Assembly (NCBI GenBank): GCA_023101725.1
Contig: JALJCO010010210.1
Span: forward strand, 124,001-188,000
Length of the DNA: 64,000 bases
Reading direction: 5' to 3'
Origin: Atherinomorus stipes
Taxonomy: Eukaryota; Chordata; Actinopteri; Atheriniformes; Atherinidae
The notes under the pieces: model-generated
Told to the model about the DNA's origin: nothing
Database searches by the model: none
What the model saw: the letters and a program-made list of their open reading frames with translations, nothing else
Shown: piece by piece, positions 1 to 12,355 of the stretch
How the letters are laid out: every line of letters starts with the position of its first letter
Position numbering within the stretch: position 1 is the stretch's first letter
Made by a program: the position numbers and the translations under genes

Positions 1-2021
1 AGGCTCTCAGACGTTTTTGAAATGGGACGGTAGGGCTGCCGCTGTAACATATGCAGCCGCCAAATCCACACTTCGCAGTATGCAGACTGCAACATGAGAC
101 ATGGCTTATGTGTGAAATAATTTCGTTTTTAACATCTAAACTAACATCTTGAAAATCAGAAATGATTTTACATGCGCATGCAAAGAAATTCCATAACATG
201 TACCAGGATTTGCTGCCCGAGCCTTTTCATTTGTCAGATGTCTTCTGTGGCAGGAATATAAACGTTTCATCATAATTCAGAAGCTGTAAATGTTTGCGCA
301 GTTTAACTTTTTTTCAGTGAGGGCTGAGTGAGGATTACAGTAACAGTATGACTGCATAAGGAGGAAAGATGGACAACAGCCCTGAATGCTCCACGATCCC
401 TTCCCCAGGCTATGCAAATGTTTTAGAACCACGTACAGTAATGATTTTCTTTGACATCCATGTCAGAGCATTAAGTTAGACTTATTGGAACATCTCATTT
501 GTGTGCAAATGCAGAAGCCCCCCTCCTCCCTGCTCACGGTTGAAAAGAAGTTAACGCTGCCTCTAGGCTTTCAATTTTGTTTGAAAAGATGCCTTTAGGG
601 TCTTGACAAGGACAACTGGCTTTATGCACCACCTGCCAATAATGTTAACAAGGATCCACAGCCCCACACTAATGTTGCCAGCTCCAGGACCACAGGGAAT
701 GCTGGAAGTAATGGTCATATCTTTCCAGTATGGTGTCCAGCTCGCAGGAATTTCCCCTACAGGTTACTGGGCTGCACACAGCTTCTACACAGTCGCGAGA
801 AACAATGCACATGTTCTGCATACGCTCTGCACCATTTTCAAAGTGCTTTCATGTCACGTACAACTACTATACATCTTGTATTTCTCTTACTATTGCATAA
901 AAATACAGCATACCGTATGTGGAAAAGCACACTATGTTAGTATGATCTCTGTCCAGCTTTATCTCAACAAATACAAAAAAGCCCCAAGTAACCAAGCTGT
1001 TATAATGGGTATAAAAGGGGCAAAATGTTAACTTTGTTTTTTTTTTAAGAAAAAAAAAGAAAAATGAGCTCCTAATATAGCTCCATAAAGCCTCTGTCTG
1101 ATTATACACACTTAGAGATTGGTGAAGGGTGAAACCAGCCATGCAACATGTTTGAAAAGAACATTTCTGAACCAGAACTGGCTTGTTGTGTGTGTTAGTC
1201 GTATCATTTCACGGTGCTCAAGCAATTTAAGCACAGCCACTTCTCTTCCCAAACTGTTGTGGCATGCATAATAAAGAGCTGGTGAAATCATTTGTCAGTC
1301 TTTGATGGAGGCTGTTTATTACCCGGGGATGTATTTTTTCTATTCCCCCCTCCATTTTTCTCTTTCAAAGATTATGATGAGGCAAATGCTGTGTTTGTTC
1401 ACTTGACTCAATAGGCCCCAACATTTAATACTTCGAACAAAATTATTATCAAAGCATTTTATGGACACAGGCCTCCCATTGCATGAGAGCTAATCAGTTT
1501 TAATGGCTATGTGTGCTGTAATCATGGTGCCAACACAGTCCCCAGGCTCAGAGCCCATTACACCCTGTAAAATAATGACTTTTCAGTAAAACCATTTAAA
1601 GCAGCTCACAGAAGACATATGAACCCTAAAAAAAACCTAAAAAAAACAACAAACAACTCACCCCCCTGCTGAGCACAGACGGTTCAGTTGTATGTTGGTT
1701 GAATGCTCTGCACTGCAACATACAACTGATGCCATTGCAAAAGGACCAGACTGGCACGTGCACTATCTGCCATTTACATGGTTTTCTTACTGGAGGTGGC
1801 ACTGTGTTCACATGCTTTACTCCCAAAGCTTATCAATGAATTTGGAGAGTGTGTAGTTATCTTAAAACACAGATATTGACCAAATAAACCTGATAAAAGC
1901 AGAATTTGGAGTGTATAGATCCCAAAACTCAACTCTGTAAAGCCCTTTAATACTACAGCTGCAACAAAGGGCTGAACACGGCAAGTAAATAGTAAAACAA
2001 TTGTTTTTAAAACTATAATCA
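1..2021. other. intergenic, no gene seen
   Basis: No exon-like frame, RNA gene or recognised mobile element is visible. The frames here are short, overlap on both strands and show no family resemblance. A T-run followed by an A-run lies near 1037-1064. The stretch around 1280-1600 is complex, non-repetitive sequence that could hold a conserved noncoding element, but this cannot be judged from one genome. Confidence 0.6.
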
Positions 2022-2027
2022 ACAAAA

Positions 2028-2230
2028 CAGTCCCTCCAGAAAATTGCAATGCTGCAATTGTAGCTATCAAAACAAACACAAAGGGGTGGAATGCATACAA
2101 TAAAAAGGTATAGCAATCCTAAAATTCCCATATCTCCAGAAAAACCATGATTTGTTGCTTGAATAATTTGTCCTTAGTTGAATTTTGTTAATATTTGAAA
2201 TTACAGCATTGCAACTTTCTGGAGGGACTG
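2028..2230. mobile_element. 203-bp MITE with 6-bp target duplication
   Basis: The two ends are inverted copies of each other for about 35 bases: CAGTCCCTCCAGAAA at 2028 and its complement ending at 2230. The match continues inward as TTGCAATGCTG with a few substitutions. The hexamer ACAAAA stands directly outside both ends (2022-2027 and 2231-2236) and looks like a target site duplication. There is no coding capacity, so the element would depend on a transposase in trans. A 6-bp duplication does not fit Tc1 (TA), hAT (8 bp) or Harbinger (3 bp), so the superfamily is left open. The flanking A-richness could make the duplication coincidental. Confidence 0.6.
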
Positions 2231-2236
2231 ACAAAA

Positions 2237-2955
2237 TCAATTTAAAAGAATAAAAACAACTTTTAAAAAAACTACTAAAAACAAAACTCAAACACACAAA
2301 AACTCATAAAAACACAAAAACTGAGAGTTATTTACAGAGTTGAAAGTCAAAGAATAAAATGAGTTAAGGTGAAAAAAAAAAAAAAAGAGTCCAGCATCTT
2401 TTTAGCTTTTCTTAAAACTGTGCAGCTAAATGGTGTAATCCAGCTCCTTTTTAGACTTAAAGCAACCCTTACCGATCTTGCATTTCAGAAAGCACAGCAA
2501 CATTATTTTAATATAAACACTCCTGCCTCACTCTTAAGACACACCCCCCATTCCCTCTGCCTCCCAATGCAGAAGCAAAGGTCTGACAGGCAGGTCCCTT
2601 GGACAATCCTAGGGGTGCACCCCACTTCAAGGATTGGTTGGAGATTTCATTGAATATTTAGAGATTGGAATAATATTTTATTTTGATTAATGGTGAGTCT
2701 GTCTTGTACTTTAGAGTTCCATTACCTCATTTATAGCATTTTACCCTGTTAAAAAAAATAGTGTAAGAATGCAACATCGGTAAAGGTTGCTTTAATGGCT
2801 GATATATGGTAACTTATACAGTATGAACTAATCTCATTTTCTCTTCATTTTGTTTAAAATAAAAAGAGTTGAAAAACTAATGGAAAGTAGTTAAATATAA
2901 CTCAAGATTATTAAGGTCAGAACAGAGACCAGGGGGAAAAAAGGGGATGAACCTT
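2237..2955. other. intergenic, no gene seen
   Basis: AT-rich sequence with an A-run near 2371-2386. The frame at 2369-2653 begins inside the A-run and shows no recognisable domain. Nothing else could be identified. Confidence 0.6.
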
Positions 2956-3232
2956 TGGCTACATCACCCATTGGTTTTTTGACGAGTTAAAAGTGAGGCC
3001 AGTTGGGCATTCTCATGTTTGCCATTTCCGCTGCATCGCGTGTCATCATCCTAGATACTGAATGGGCAAAAAGCGGCCTTGTGGCAAATGATTGACAGCC
3101 AACGTACTCTGGGCTAAATGCTAATTGAGCTAACTCAAAACTAGCTAACGACAATTAATCTCCTAGCGGCGGGCTGAAGGTAAGGCACGCTTGGGCTTGC
3201 TGGTAGCTTCTAAAAACCACCGTTATGCTACT
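2956..3232 (+). repeat. dispersed repeat, copy 1 (partner at 37487)
   Basis: About 280 bp resembles 37487-37783 in the same orientation. Shared landmarks in order are a CCGTTGG-like start, an AGTTGGGCA block, the CATCATC segment, GCAAATGATTGA, the run of AGCTAAC units, and the block around GGTAAGGCACGC / GGTAACGTACGC followed by CTTGCTGGTAGC / CTTGCTGCTAGC. Identity is clearly above chance but with many substitutions and small gaps, so the copies are old. No termini, target duplication or coding capacity could be fixed, so the class is unknown; a non-autonomous DNA element is likely. Confidence 0.55.
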
Positions 3233-4769
3233 CACTAAAGACAGTTGGCCACTGGAGGTTGCCGCTTGGGTTAGACTTAAAGTTGCATTTCTGAGACAGT
3301 GTGATAAAAGAAAGCGGACAAAAGCAACCCATTCCCAACAATGGAACATAGTAAAGACTGTCAACTAAACAATTTGCTTTTATCATGGCATCCTCATTGG
3401 ATGCCAGAGTCGGCAGAATTTGGACCATCTTCAAAAATTGCGGAGTAATAACAAAAAAGGTTTAATTTTGAGAAGTTAGTGGCTTGAATGCAGCATCACT
3501 GCAGACCTGGGTACATGTCAGCTCAGCAGATTTGACGGCCATATTAAGATTGTACTACATTTTATCTGCAAGTACCTGTACTTACCGAAACCACAATTAT
3601 GGACATCTGAGGCTGCACATCAGCTCTGAAAACCAAAGTATCAGGAGTGACCATAGTCTGTAAATGCTGACGGGCTCAGAGTCTGTACAGAGCCACAGTA
3701 ACAGACAGTTGAGGATTATCAGCCACACTTGTCTTGTTTTTCTCTGGTAAAAATTTGTAAATTCCCACCAGAGACCGTTGGGGTTGAACATAATATAACA
3801 GATACACCAAGACATTGCTGTGACTGCAGATGGAGCCTTTCCCTCCCAAAGCCGGGAGCTCACTTTGAGCTGACTGATGTGTGTCAACCAGGGCGTTCTG
3901 TATGCACCCCCACTGTCTCAGAGCTCCCTTTCCTTATGATTTTCAGACCAAAATTTTATTTTCTTGGTGTCCATTTTAATAATTCATGTTTTTCTGAGTG
4001 CTTAATAATATTTTATCAGCTGTAACAAATTCAGAACATTGATTTATTTTTTGCTTTATCAGCTTTAAGGTTGAATTGGGCCATTTTGGACAACATTTAC
4101 CATGTAAAACTAGGCTGTCATTCATATTTATTGTGTCCATTGTAGCCGTCTGTGAGAGGTCCCAGTGTGGGCAGAATCCAGTTGGCTGTTCTGGATTTTA
4201 CACTGGATTGTTAGCATGGGCCACAGCAGAAACATGATGTCAAGAGCCGTCTTACCCATAAACATACAGGAAATGAGTAATATCTTTCCAGTTAGTTATA
4301 ATACTGTACATCACTGTGGCACATCAGCCACTCCCCCTTCTTATGAAAAACATCCATATTGACTGAACAAATATTAAATTTGAGAATGATAATGGCTCAA
4401 AAGGCTGAAACCTGGAGGGATTGTGATGGAAATGAGCTTCTAAAAGCTCATTCATTGAAAATGTAATCCTTAAATCAGTATTAAATAAGCATTACATGAA
4501 AACAAATAAGCAGATGATGCTAGGGGAAGAAGATACCTTGTTCCCTCAGATTTAGCACCCATACATGAGTGCCAAGTCATGAAACAGCTTTTTATCTCAT
4601 TTTATTTTTGAGGGTAAACAGTTTTTCCTTCAGACAAGAGTATGCATGCTTTAATATGCCACACAAGGATAAGAATGGCAGTCCTCAGCAAGGCCGTGGT
4701 AAAAATCCATAAACACAAACTAGGCAGAAGCAGAGGACGACCAGCTGATGGGATTTATTAAGGACTCAC
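3233..4769. other. intergenic, no gene seen
   Basis: No recognised gene or repeat. The frames on both strands overlap each other and lack family resemblance. The last ~100 bases before the LINE (near 4680-4769) may include unrecognised 5' LINE sequence. Confidence 0.55.
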
Positions 4770-5030
4770 ATGTCAGAATGCGGTTCATGGACTTCAGCTC
4801 AGCATTCAACACCATCATCCCCCAGCAGCTCATCGTCAAACTGGTCCAGCTGGAACTCAACACCTCCCTCTGCAACTGGCTGCTGGACTTTCTGACAGGG
4901 AGACCACAGGCAGTTCAGGTCGGCAGCAACACCTCCAGCACCATCACGCTGAACACGAGCCCCCCCTCACTTTATCATCAGCATGGCACCAGTTCAACAC
5001 TGCAGAACATTGTACTAAATTGCACCACTA
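4748..5030 (+). pseudogene. LINE reverse transcriptase, N-terminal fragment
   Basis: A frame opening at 4748 carries reverse-transcriptase motifs up to about codon 70 ([16 protein letters not shown]). It then runs into the displaced 3' UTR segment and out-of-frame sequence. In a complete L2-type protein the next blocks are GAPQG and the catalytic FxDD box; both are absent. The start codon has no meaning, because the true protein would extend far upstream. Confidence 0.8.
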
Positions 5031-6082
5031 CATATGGTGGTAGACTTCAGGAGAGAGCCTGCCCAGCATGCTCCACTGATCATCAATGGTGCCGAGGTGG
5101 AGCAGGTGAGCAGCACCGAGTTCCTGGGTGTCCATATCTCCCAAGACCTGTCCTGGGAAACAAACACCACATCACTGGCCAAGAAAGCCCTACAGCGACT
5201 TTACTTCCTGCGGAAACTGAGAAGACGAAGAGCCCCATCCCCCATCATGCACTCCTTCTACAGGGGCACCATCGAGAGCATCCTGACCAGCAGCATCACC
5301 GTGCAGTACGGAGCCTGCACCGCATCCTGCTGCAAGACCCTGCAGCACACCGGGAAAGCAGCTCAGAAGATAGTTGCTGTCCCCCTCCCCTCTCTATTGG
5401 ACATTTACCACTCCTGCCTCACCTGCAGAGCCACCAGGATTGCAGGTGACCCCCACACACCCTACCCACAGAACCAGCAGGCTCAGAGACAGCTTTGTCC
5501 ACCAGGTAGTGAGGATGCTCAACTCCCTCCCTGCTCTGCCCCCACCCCCAACCCCACTGACTCTGCCCGCTCACAATCTCACCTACCTCAGGACTTCAAA
5601 CCTCACTTTATCATCAGCATGGCACCAGTTCAACACTGCAGAACATTGTACTAAATTGCACTACTGCATATTGCACTATTGCATCCATCAGGACTGCTAC
5701 TCCGTTTACTCTGCCATATGCATTATTGCACTATTGCCACTATACTGTTAACATTGTCAAACTTCACTGTTATATGCTACAGTTACATTGTTTACATCGT
5801 CATTGCACTAATGTCTGCACTACTGCCTACATTAGGATTGCAGTTCACATTGTCTACCGTCAACCCATTTGTAAGTTTGTAATTTTCTTTAGTATTTAAA
5901 CTTTACTTTCATGTTCAAATTTCAGTTATCCGAGTGGATTCTTTTTTTTTTCCCCCTTCATGTATTTCTATCTTATAGTCTATTATATTTTATTATATGA
6001 ACCATGGGTTTGATTGGACTGTAATTTCATCAGTGTTGTATGTCTAACATGGGGCACATTTGACAATAAAGTTGACTTTGAC
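4770..6082 (+). mobile_element. 5'-truncated L2-type LINE, catalytic core missing
   Basis: This is a decayed non-LTR retrotransposon of the CR1/L2 superfamily, as found in teleosts. The first ~195 bases encode reverse-transcriptase palm sequence ([11 protein letters not shown], then [15 protein letters not shown]). After NTS the frame breaks exactly where the GAPQG and FxDD-bearing segment should begin. From 5034 the C-terminal part resumes (VVDFRR, then [35 protein letters not shown]). A 3' UTR rich in TTGCACTA units follows, and the element ends near 6082 with an AATAAAGTTGACTTTGACT tail, typical of 3'-primed insertion. The junction at 4965-5035 is filled by a copy of 3' UTR sequence from 5601-5671. 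The copy cannot be active. Confidence 0.85.
5034..5654 (+). pseudogene. LINE reverse transcriptase, C-terminal fragment
   Basis: The frame resumes at the VDFRR motif that follows the catalytic core in L2/Rex-type proteins and continues through [36 protein letters not shown] and PLPSLLDIY. These are the thumb and C-terminal tail of the LINE protein. The reading frame is then lost among proline-rich frames near 5450-5560. It is a remnant of the same LINE copy as the fragment just upstream. Confidence 0.8.
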
Positions 6083-7609
6083 TTATTCAGGAAAAAGTCC
6101 TGCACAAGGCAGAGAGACTATGTTCACAAGTGGACAACAGCAGAAATTTGGGCTAACCTCACTGTTCCACAACTGAAGAAAAGACCTGCGAGAGCTTAAA
6201 CCACTCCGCAATTACCTTTATTTTCTCATTAATCTGGGCAGCATGACTCATCAATTTGTGGTAATGGAGGTTGTGTTCACTGAAAACATTAAGATAATAT
6301 TGGCCTTTTTATCCTATGTTGCATTCAACCCAGGCATCCCATGAGCCATTTGCTTTTTGCAGTTGAATGTTGATAGGAGAGGATTTTAACCCCCCGGGCT
6401 ACTTCAGTCCTCTAATCCATATTGACATGGTGTCTCCAGGAGATGGGCACATGTTAACCTACAGTGCTTCTGCAACCCATCATTACAGAGCATCAGGGAC
6501 CAGTAGACTTCAGATTGACCAAGTCACGACCCCAAAACTGTCATGTGATTACTTGCCCTCATTTCAGACATCTATTCCTGCCGTAGGAACTTGCTTATGT
6601 GTTAAAAACAATGTGGGTGAAGTAACATGCTTCACTGATCAGCATTTGTACAGAGCTCTACTTTTTTGTACATCGTGCTGTTTATTAGCTTTAATGCCAT
6701 CACAAAAAAATCCCTTTAGTAATTTCCACATTTAGTGAGAAAAGTTTATAACAAAGAGCAGTTTTACTCATCATAAAATCACTAACCTGTCCTCAATCTA
6801 ATTTTCTGCTAATATGAGTAACTTGATCAGTTTTCAGCCAATCATGAAGGTAATTACCGAGGGTGGGTGTAACCATTAAAACCTGACATTAATGCTGTCG
6901 TTTTTTAATGGTTTGGAAGCAAGTTATTGCACAGTGAGTCTTAAATTTGTGCCGAGACTCAGTTTAGTCAGAGCTACAGTTGAAGCAGTTGGTGATGCAG
7001 ATTAAACCATTATGTCTTTCAAGTGGTTTTCAGCTTTTCAAAGCATCACTGACACACCTAAGACAGCATTTTTGGTGTAGTCCAGTGTGTACTAAAGCAA
7101 CCCTGTTGAGCAGGAAAATGCTTTGCCATTATCAACTGTGTAAAATATCTCCCTTCTTATGCATTTTCCTTTATTTTTGTGACTTTACTCAAACATGGTA
7201 ATCTTTAAAACAACCAACAAGCAAGAATTTATTGGAGAATCACCAGGCTGGCAGATAAGTTGCTCTAAGACACCATTCTAGGAGTTCTCAAAACCCTTTT
7301 TAAAAATGTTGAATGTCACTTCCTTATGAAATGAAATGTAAATTTGCAAGATTGTAGCAAGGCTAATTTCCATCTTTACTCCCTTGGCAGGCCAAGACAA
7401 GATAACACATAACAGGAGGAGATTAAAAGTGCACAATTAAGACAAGAAAAGGATCTAAACTGAGACGTTAAAGTACAGTGTGTTAAAAGAAAATCAGGAG
7501 GTCAATGGCAGAAAAATGTGACATAATTCGAAACCGTGTTTCTATTGATGTGTAATCGCTGCACTAGAATAACTGTTGTGTTTATTTTCTCAGAATGAGT
7601 CATCTGCAT
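6083..7609. other. intergenic, no gene seen
   Basis: No gene or clear repeat. The 122-codon frame at 6367-6735 is the longest; its translation has no recognised domain and no sign of splice-site-bounded conservation, so it is treated as chance. Confidence 0.55.
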
Positions 7610-7745
7610 CTACCTGCTGGGGGTGCATATACATGGAGACTGCCATATTTGTTCCACCATTTTTACTACGGAATCCCTGAATGGACAAAATGTGTGAAGT
7701 GAGAACCCTCTGAACTTAAAGGTGCTGCACCAGCTTTGTTCAATG
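7610..7745 (-). repeat. dispersed repeat, minus copy (partner at 61441)
   Basis: Read on the minus strand, this stretch matches 61441-61535 on the plus strand. The shared order is GTTCAGAG, TTCTCACTT, a TTGTCCATT block, then TAGTAAAAA(T/G)G, then the CCCAGCA-like end. Several short gaps separate the blocks. It is an old non-coding dispersed repeat of unknown class. Confidence 0.5.
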
Positions 7746-8059
7746 GGTGTGAGCACTGTTTGGGATAAGTAATGTCTTAAAAGGCATTAAAAGTAGTTAC
7801 CTGTAATACAGTCATAGCTACACCTGAGACCCCTGGATCCACTCACAGATGAAAACATTATGTCTGGGAGGATTTTGGCCACAATACATTTGCTGCTTGA
7901 AATATGCAGTAATTTGAAAGAAAACATCTTTCAAATACCCATCTTTACCATTAGATGTCAGTACCTCTGTCACACTGTACCTTTAACTGCAGAACTTTAC
8001 AATTTTCTCAGCGACATGCACCTATCAGAGACTAAGTTGTTATTAATCTTGCATCTTAG

Positions 8060-8313
8060 AGTGTGTTCAGTGGGAGGCTGCGTCAGGTTTGCTGTAGGAC
8101 AGAGAGATACAGAAATTCATTCCTGCCAGCAGCATCACCCTAAAGAATAAAACTGACTGACTTATTATTATTATGTTATTTCATACTAATGTTATATTGT
8201 TAAAAACTAAAAAAGAAAAAGATTTAAAAAAAAAGAGCTTTTTTTACAATGTTGAATTTCCCTTCTGGGATAAATAAAGTATTTTTCATTTAATTTCATT
8301 TTCATTTCCTGTA
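8060..8313 (+). mobile_element. Rex1-like LINE, 3' end only
   Basis: The short frame 8063-8143 reads as the C-terminus of a CR1/Rex1-type LINE protein: RLRQVCCRTERYRNSFLPAA, then a stop in place of the last residues. After a short 3' UTR with ATT units the element ends in the tail AATTTCCCTTCTGGGATAAA followed by TAAAGTATTTTTCATTT units. The same tail recurs at four other places in the window. The copy is strongly 5'-truncated, the usual outcome of target-primed reverse transcription. Confidence 0.7.
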
Positions 8314-8544
8314 GTGAGATCTTATCACCAAGTAAACAATTGGTCCCATCTTAACTTGTCTCATTTCGTTCAGTTCCTTCCTCTACCTCCTCCGATAATG
8401 TTTTCTTCTGCGTTTTGCACAAATCCACCGCTCTGCACGTTAAAAACAAACCCCAGATGAGTTCATTTCGATTTGCTCTGTAGCACATGATGTGGTGTGA
8501 AACAAACTCCGCCGCAACTCCACATCAAATCCCGGATGGAAAAA

Positions 8545-8682
8545 GATGCATAGTGCGGTTTCTCAGCCTCTGGATGCAGCTGGGCAGTGATGGCTTGGAA
8601 AATGCACACGATAAATGATGCCATCTAAAGAGTCAAACGCATATTTTCAAGGTTGAGAAGTTACATAGTTGTCCTTTAACGT
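8545..8682 (+). repeat. dispersed repeat, copy 1 (partner at 45752)
   Basis: Aligns with 45752-45887 in the same orientation: GTTTCTCAGCC, TGGTGCTGATGGGC-like block, AAATG(T)GCACA, GCCATC(T)AAAGAGTC, AACGC, and the shared end AGTTACATAGT.GT.CCTTTAA. No coding capacity. The ends were not resolved, and the repeat may extend upstream to about 8400. Confidence 0.5.
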
Positions 8683-8848
8683 ACATAGTAAAATTTATTC
8701 CAACACTATGCTCACATAAGCAATATTGCATGTGGGGTCAACCCCTCCCCTGTTTTAATTTTCTGGTAATTCACCCAAAGTCTCTTTGTAAAGTTTGAAA
8801 ACTTTGGCATTGTCCATGCATAGTACATACATGACTTACATTACTTAC

Positions 8849-9410
8849 CAGTGGTGGGGAACCTTGACCCTCATCCTGCAGGTCTTTCATCTGTCCTTGC
8901 TCCTACACGCTTGATTCAAATCAGCGAGTCACTGTGCAGAACTTGATAGGCTGTTAGATCCTAAGTGTATAAATCACTGGTTTGATCAAGATACCATGTA
9001 TCATACAGTGGATAGCAATTTAATGTTTGACATCTCAAACTCAGTCATGATACAATTTTGATTCAGAATATCATTTCTATAGGAAGGGATATTATAAATT
9101 ATTTTAATAAGCTCCTACTTACTTGAAAGTGCACAGTACAATGCCCTTGTGTTACATTATCTATCCACCACACAATATAAACACTATTTAAAAAAAAAAA
9201 AAACAAAACACAACAATCCCCCCCTCAGGTGGAAAACATATCAGAGGAATTCAAAATAAAACCATTGTCAAAATAAAAGTTGGTTTGATATTGACTTTTG
9301 AATCGATATAAATATATATCCACTTGATCTGAATCGGGTGTGCTGGAGTGGGGACACACGGAAAACCTGAATTGACAGCAGCCCTCGAGGATCAGGGTTC
9401 CCCACCACTG
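8849..9410. mobile_element. hAT-like non-autonomous element
   Basis: The ends are inverted repeats: CAGTGGTGGGGAACC at 8849 and GGTTCCCCACCACTG ending at 9410, with the similarity continuing for another dozen or so bases. This end sequence fits the CAGNGGTG type of teleost hAT derivatives. The interior has no coding frame and contains an A-run near 9187-9201. No clean 8-bp target duplication is visible, so the element is old or its ends have drifted. Confidence 0.7.
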
Positions 9411-12270
9411 ACCTACATATTTGTTACATTCATTACGTCACATGGCGCCAGAGGCCAAAACAATTAAGTATACAAGAAATGCAGAAGTTCTATCATGGTT
9501 TCCAGAAACCCGAACTTTCCCCGAGACTAGACTGGTTAAAAAGCTCATGAAAACAGCCTCATTCTCCTCATTACAGTCAAACTGATGGCAAAACTTTTGA
9601 GCCATGTCAATTTAATTGGAGAGTCTGATCTAAACAGCATGACAGAACAACATCCAAAGAACCTTGAAGTGGCGAGAAGACAAACAAACGAAATGACTAA
9701 CATTTGCTAATTTTAGCAGCCAAGGAACATTGAACATCCTCGCCTTTGTTAAAATGATTATTCTCCCCATTCAGCTTCCCTCCAAGACAGCAGCATGAAT
9801 ATCTAGCGAGCAGTGACATGTTAATGGTTCACTCTGCTTCACTTCCAGATACGGGGATAATGATTTAGCCTTCACCCTCTTCCTACAAGTGATGGAGCTT
9901 TCAGAGCAGTTGCCATCATGGCTGCTGCCTTGCAGCTGTGTTTTCTATTTTGAATCAGTGGGCGCAACACCACAGCAGCGAAGCTCAACTGCCTCCACTC
10001 CTACCAGCATGTCCATTATTTACCAAATATGATCTCATTGTATAGCTACATAAAGTGGGCTGTAGCTTCAGATTAGGAATAGGGTTAGCAAGGTGACACA
10101 TGGAGCTTTGTCAACTAGTTAACCTCCATTTCTGTTGTTGCCATGGTCACCCAACCAGCTGCTGTGGTGGGTTGAAGACCTCTGATGGCAGTAATGTTTT
10201 CTACAGAGAAACCCTCTCCCTGTACAACACACATCAGTGAAGACAACAGCATTAACTGTGGACTGCCTGAGAGCACAGCCTCAAAAAGAATGGCACACTT
10301 TTTTTTTTTTTTAAATCGTATATTTCTACATTTAGGCTTTCACAGGGTTTGGTTTCCAAGTTCTTGCTGATAAAAACCTCTGCTTTTAAATCCAATGCCC
10401 GGGGTTCTTAGTCCTGCTGTGTTCTCACCTCAGTCCTGTTTCCTCCCCAACAGTGTGGGATAGAGGCAGCCAATTTCCCCCATCAGTCTGCTAAAGTCAG
10501 ATTTGCATTAATGAGGCTGGCGATTTTAAGCCTGAGGGGTGTCTTTTGGTCAATTCACCAGCTGCTGCAGAATAAGCCACAAACTTTTACTGACAAGCTT
10601 TTAGCCAGATCGAGCATTCAGGAGAATCTGAGGTAAGACATTTGAAGGAGAGCCTTTGTAGAAATTCTTCCAAGATGAGGGAAGCATATACTGCTATGTC
10701 GAATAATTCTGAGAGAATAAAGCAAAATTGAATTCTTACTTTGTGAGGAAAGAAATATATCCTGATTGGTCTTTAAGACCGTATGCTGCTTGGACAGTGA
10801 GATTACGTGCATAGCCAGACTAGTGGTGTGTCACAAACAAGTAGATCTTTTACATAACACACCAAAACTCAGTGAATCTAAGCGCATGTTTCAAAACCAA
10901 GAGCATAAATTTTTACTTTCTCCACTGACTGGAGATGAGTCTTTGTGAAAAGATGCTAAACACATCTCTGCACAGGTCTGGCCACATTCTTGCATGCAGT
11001 TACAGTACATTACTTTTCCACGTCCCTGCAGTTTCACAGGGTGCCAGGGTGATGGGCACCTGACCCCATACACAATGAGGGGACCCTGTTTGGAATGGAA
11101 AACATGTTTAGTTTAGTGGTAGGTCGGTCTACCATGATGGCCAGTAGACTTGCATCCTCATCTTTTCCACAAGAGAGTGACGAATGAGGTTCATCGTTTC
11201 ATATTGAAGCATCATCATGCCTGAGCCTATAGTCAATTTGGGCATATGCTATTGGTCATTTGCCATTGACCCTTTAATGCGACATCACACTTCAGCAGAA
11301 TGCTGACTGCCCTGACGGATGTAAAAAAAAAAAAAAAAAAAAACAAAATAAAAACTTAATACCCTTTTATTGTCAGACGTGTCTGAAATCTGTTTTGCAC
11401 CACTTCAATCACTTTAACGTCCATTAATCTCGTCAAAAACCAGACAGGTGGTAGTCTTGTTTTTTGGCTTTTATTTTGCAATGAACTGAAAATAAAACAT
11501 ATGGTCATTGGCTGGACAAACAGACAAGGATGCAAGCCAAACATGGAATTTTATCATTTACCCTTTGAGGACAGAAGTCAACGATGGAAAAGTAACCCCT
11601 TGTTGAGGTGACCCAGCAGCAACCAAAAAACTGGAAAGCATTCGTCTGGTGTTGTCGTGGGGTCGAGTCAGTTCGGTGTGTTCTTTGTCATCAGTCGTCT
11701 ACAGCCATCACCAATACTGTCTGGGTTCTTTTTAGTTGATTGAACATGTGTAAAATCGGTGTTGACCAGTTCAGTCATTACAGGACTGACCAATCAAGAC
11801 TGGAGAGGTGCTTGTCCTTTCTGTCAAATGAACAAACGAGAAGACTGGCAGCTAAGGTAAACAAACCAGATAAAGAGCGGATATATTGCAAACCTCACAT
11901 TGTTTGGCTCTATCCATCGTTTCCTTTCATTCTTAGCAAGCAGTCCTCGCTCTCTGCCAACAACAAAAGCAGCATGCTTTAACGCGTTTTGGTCTTGTGA
12001 AATGACCCGTCATTTCCTTTTTTCATTTTGTGGGGCCACAATACAGATAAGCGCTGCCTGCTGCTGTGGCGACATTTTGTGCACGCTCAGAAGTTACCAA
12101 AGTCTGGAGTCGATTCAGTGTGTTCTTGGGCACTTTTCTCTCCATGTCAGTGAGACTGAGGCCGGCTGATCAGCCTAACCCCATTTTCTGGCAACGACTC
12201 CAACGGTCTGTTCAGTGTGTCTCCACCTTTACAGTTACACCCATTTACTCCAAATCAAGGTTGTGGAGAG
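9411..12270. other. intergenic, no gene seen
   Basis: No recognised gene. It contains a T-run near 10300 and a 21-base A-run at 11323-11343. Short frames at 10618-11073 and 11740-12518 overlap on both strands or lack domains and are treated as chance. Confidence 0.55.
11323..11343. repeat. poly-A run
   Basis: An uninterrupted run of 21 A residues followed by more A-rich sequence. It is not clearly the tail of a recognised retroelement, because no TE-like sequence was found upstream. Confidence 0.9.
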
Positions 12271-12355
12271 AGGGTGGGTGGAGCTTATCCCATCCGCTAA
12301 TCAGGCAAGAGGCAGGGTACACCTTGGACAGCTCACAAGCCCATCACAGGGCCAA
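12271..12355 (+). repeat. fragment of a common teleost dispersed repeat
   Basis: The sequence around GGAGCTTATCCCATCCG, AGGCAGGGTACACCTTGGAC and CCATCACAGGGCC resembles a repeat seen many times in fish genomes (recalled as GAGCCTATCCCAGCTG...GGGTACACCCTGGACAGG). It is a fragment without termini. Family assignment is not possible from the sequence alone. Confidence 0.45.

Noticed and set aside
4748..5449. Longest open frame (233 codons) as a host gene
   Set aside because: It is LINE reverse transcriptase for the first ~70 codons, then displaced 3' UTR and out-of-frame sequence.
6367..6735. 122-codon frame as a gene
   Set aside because: No domain or codon-usage signal; length is within chance for 64 kb of six-frame sequence.
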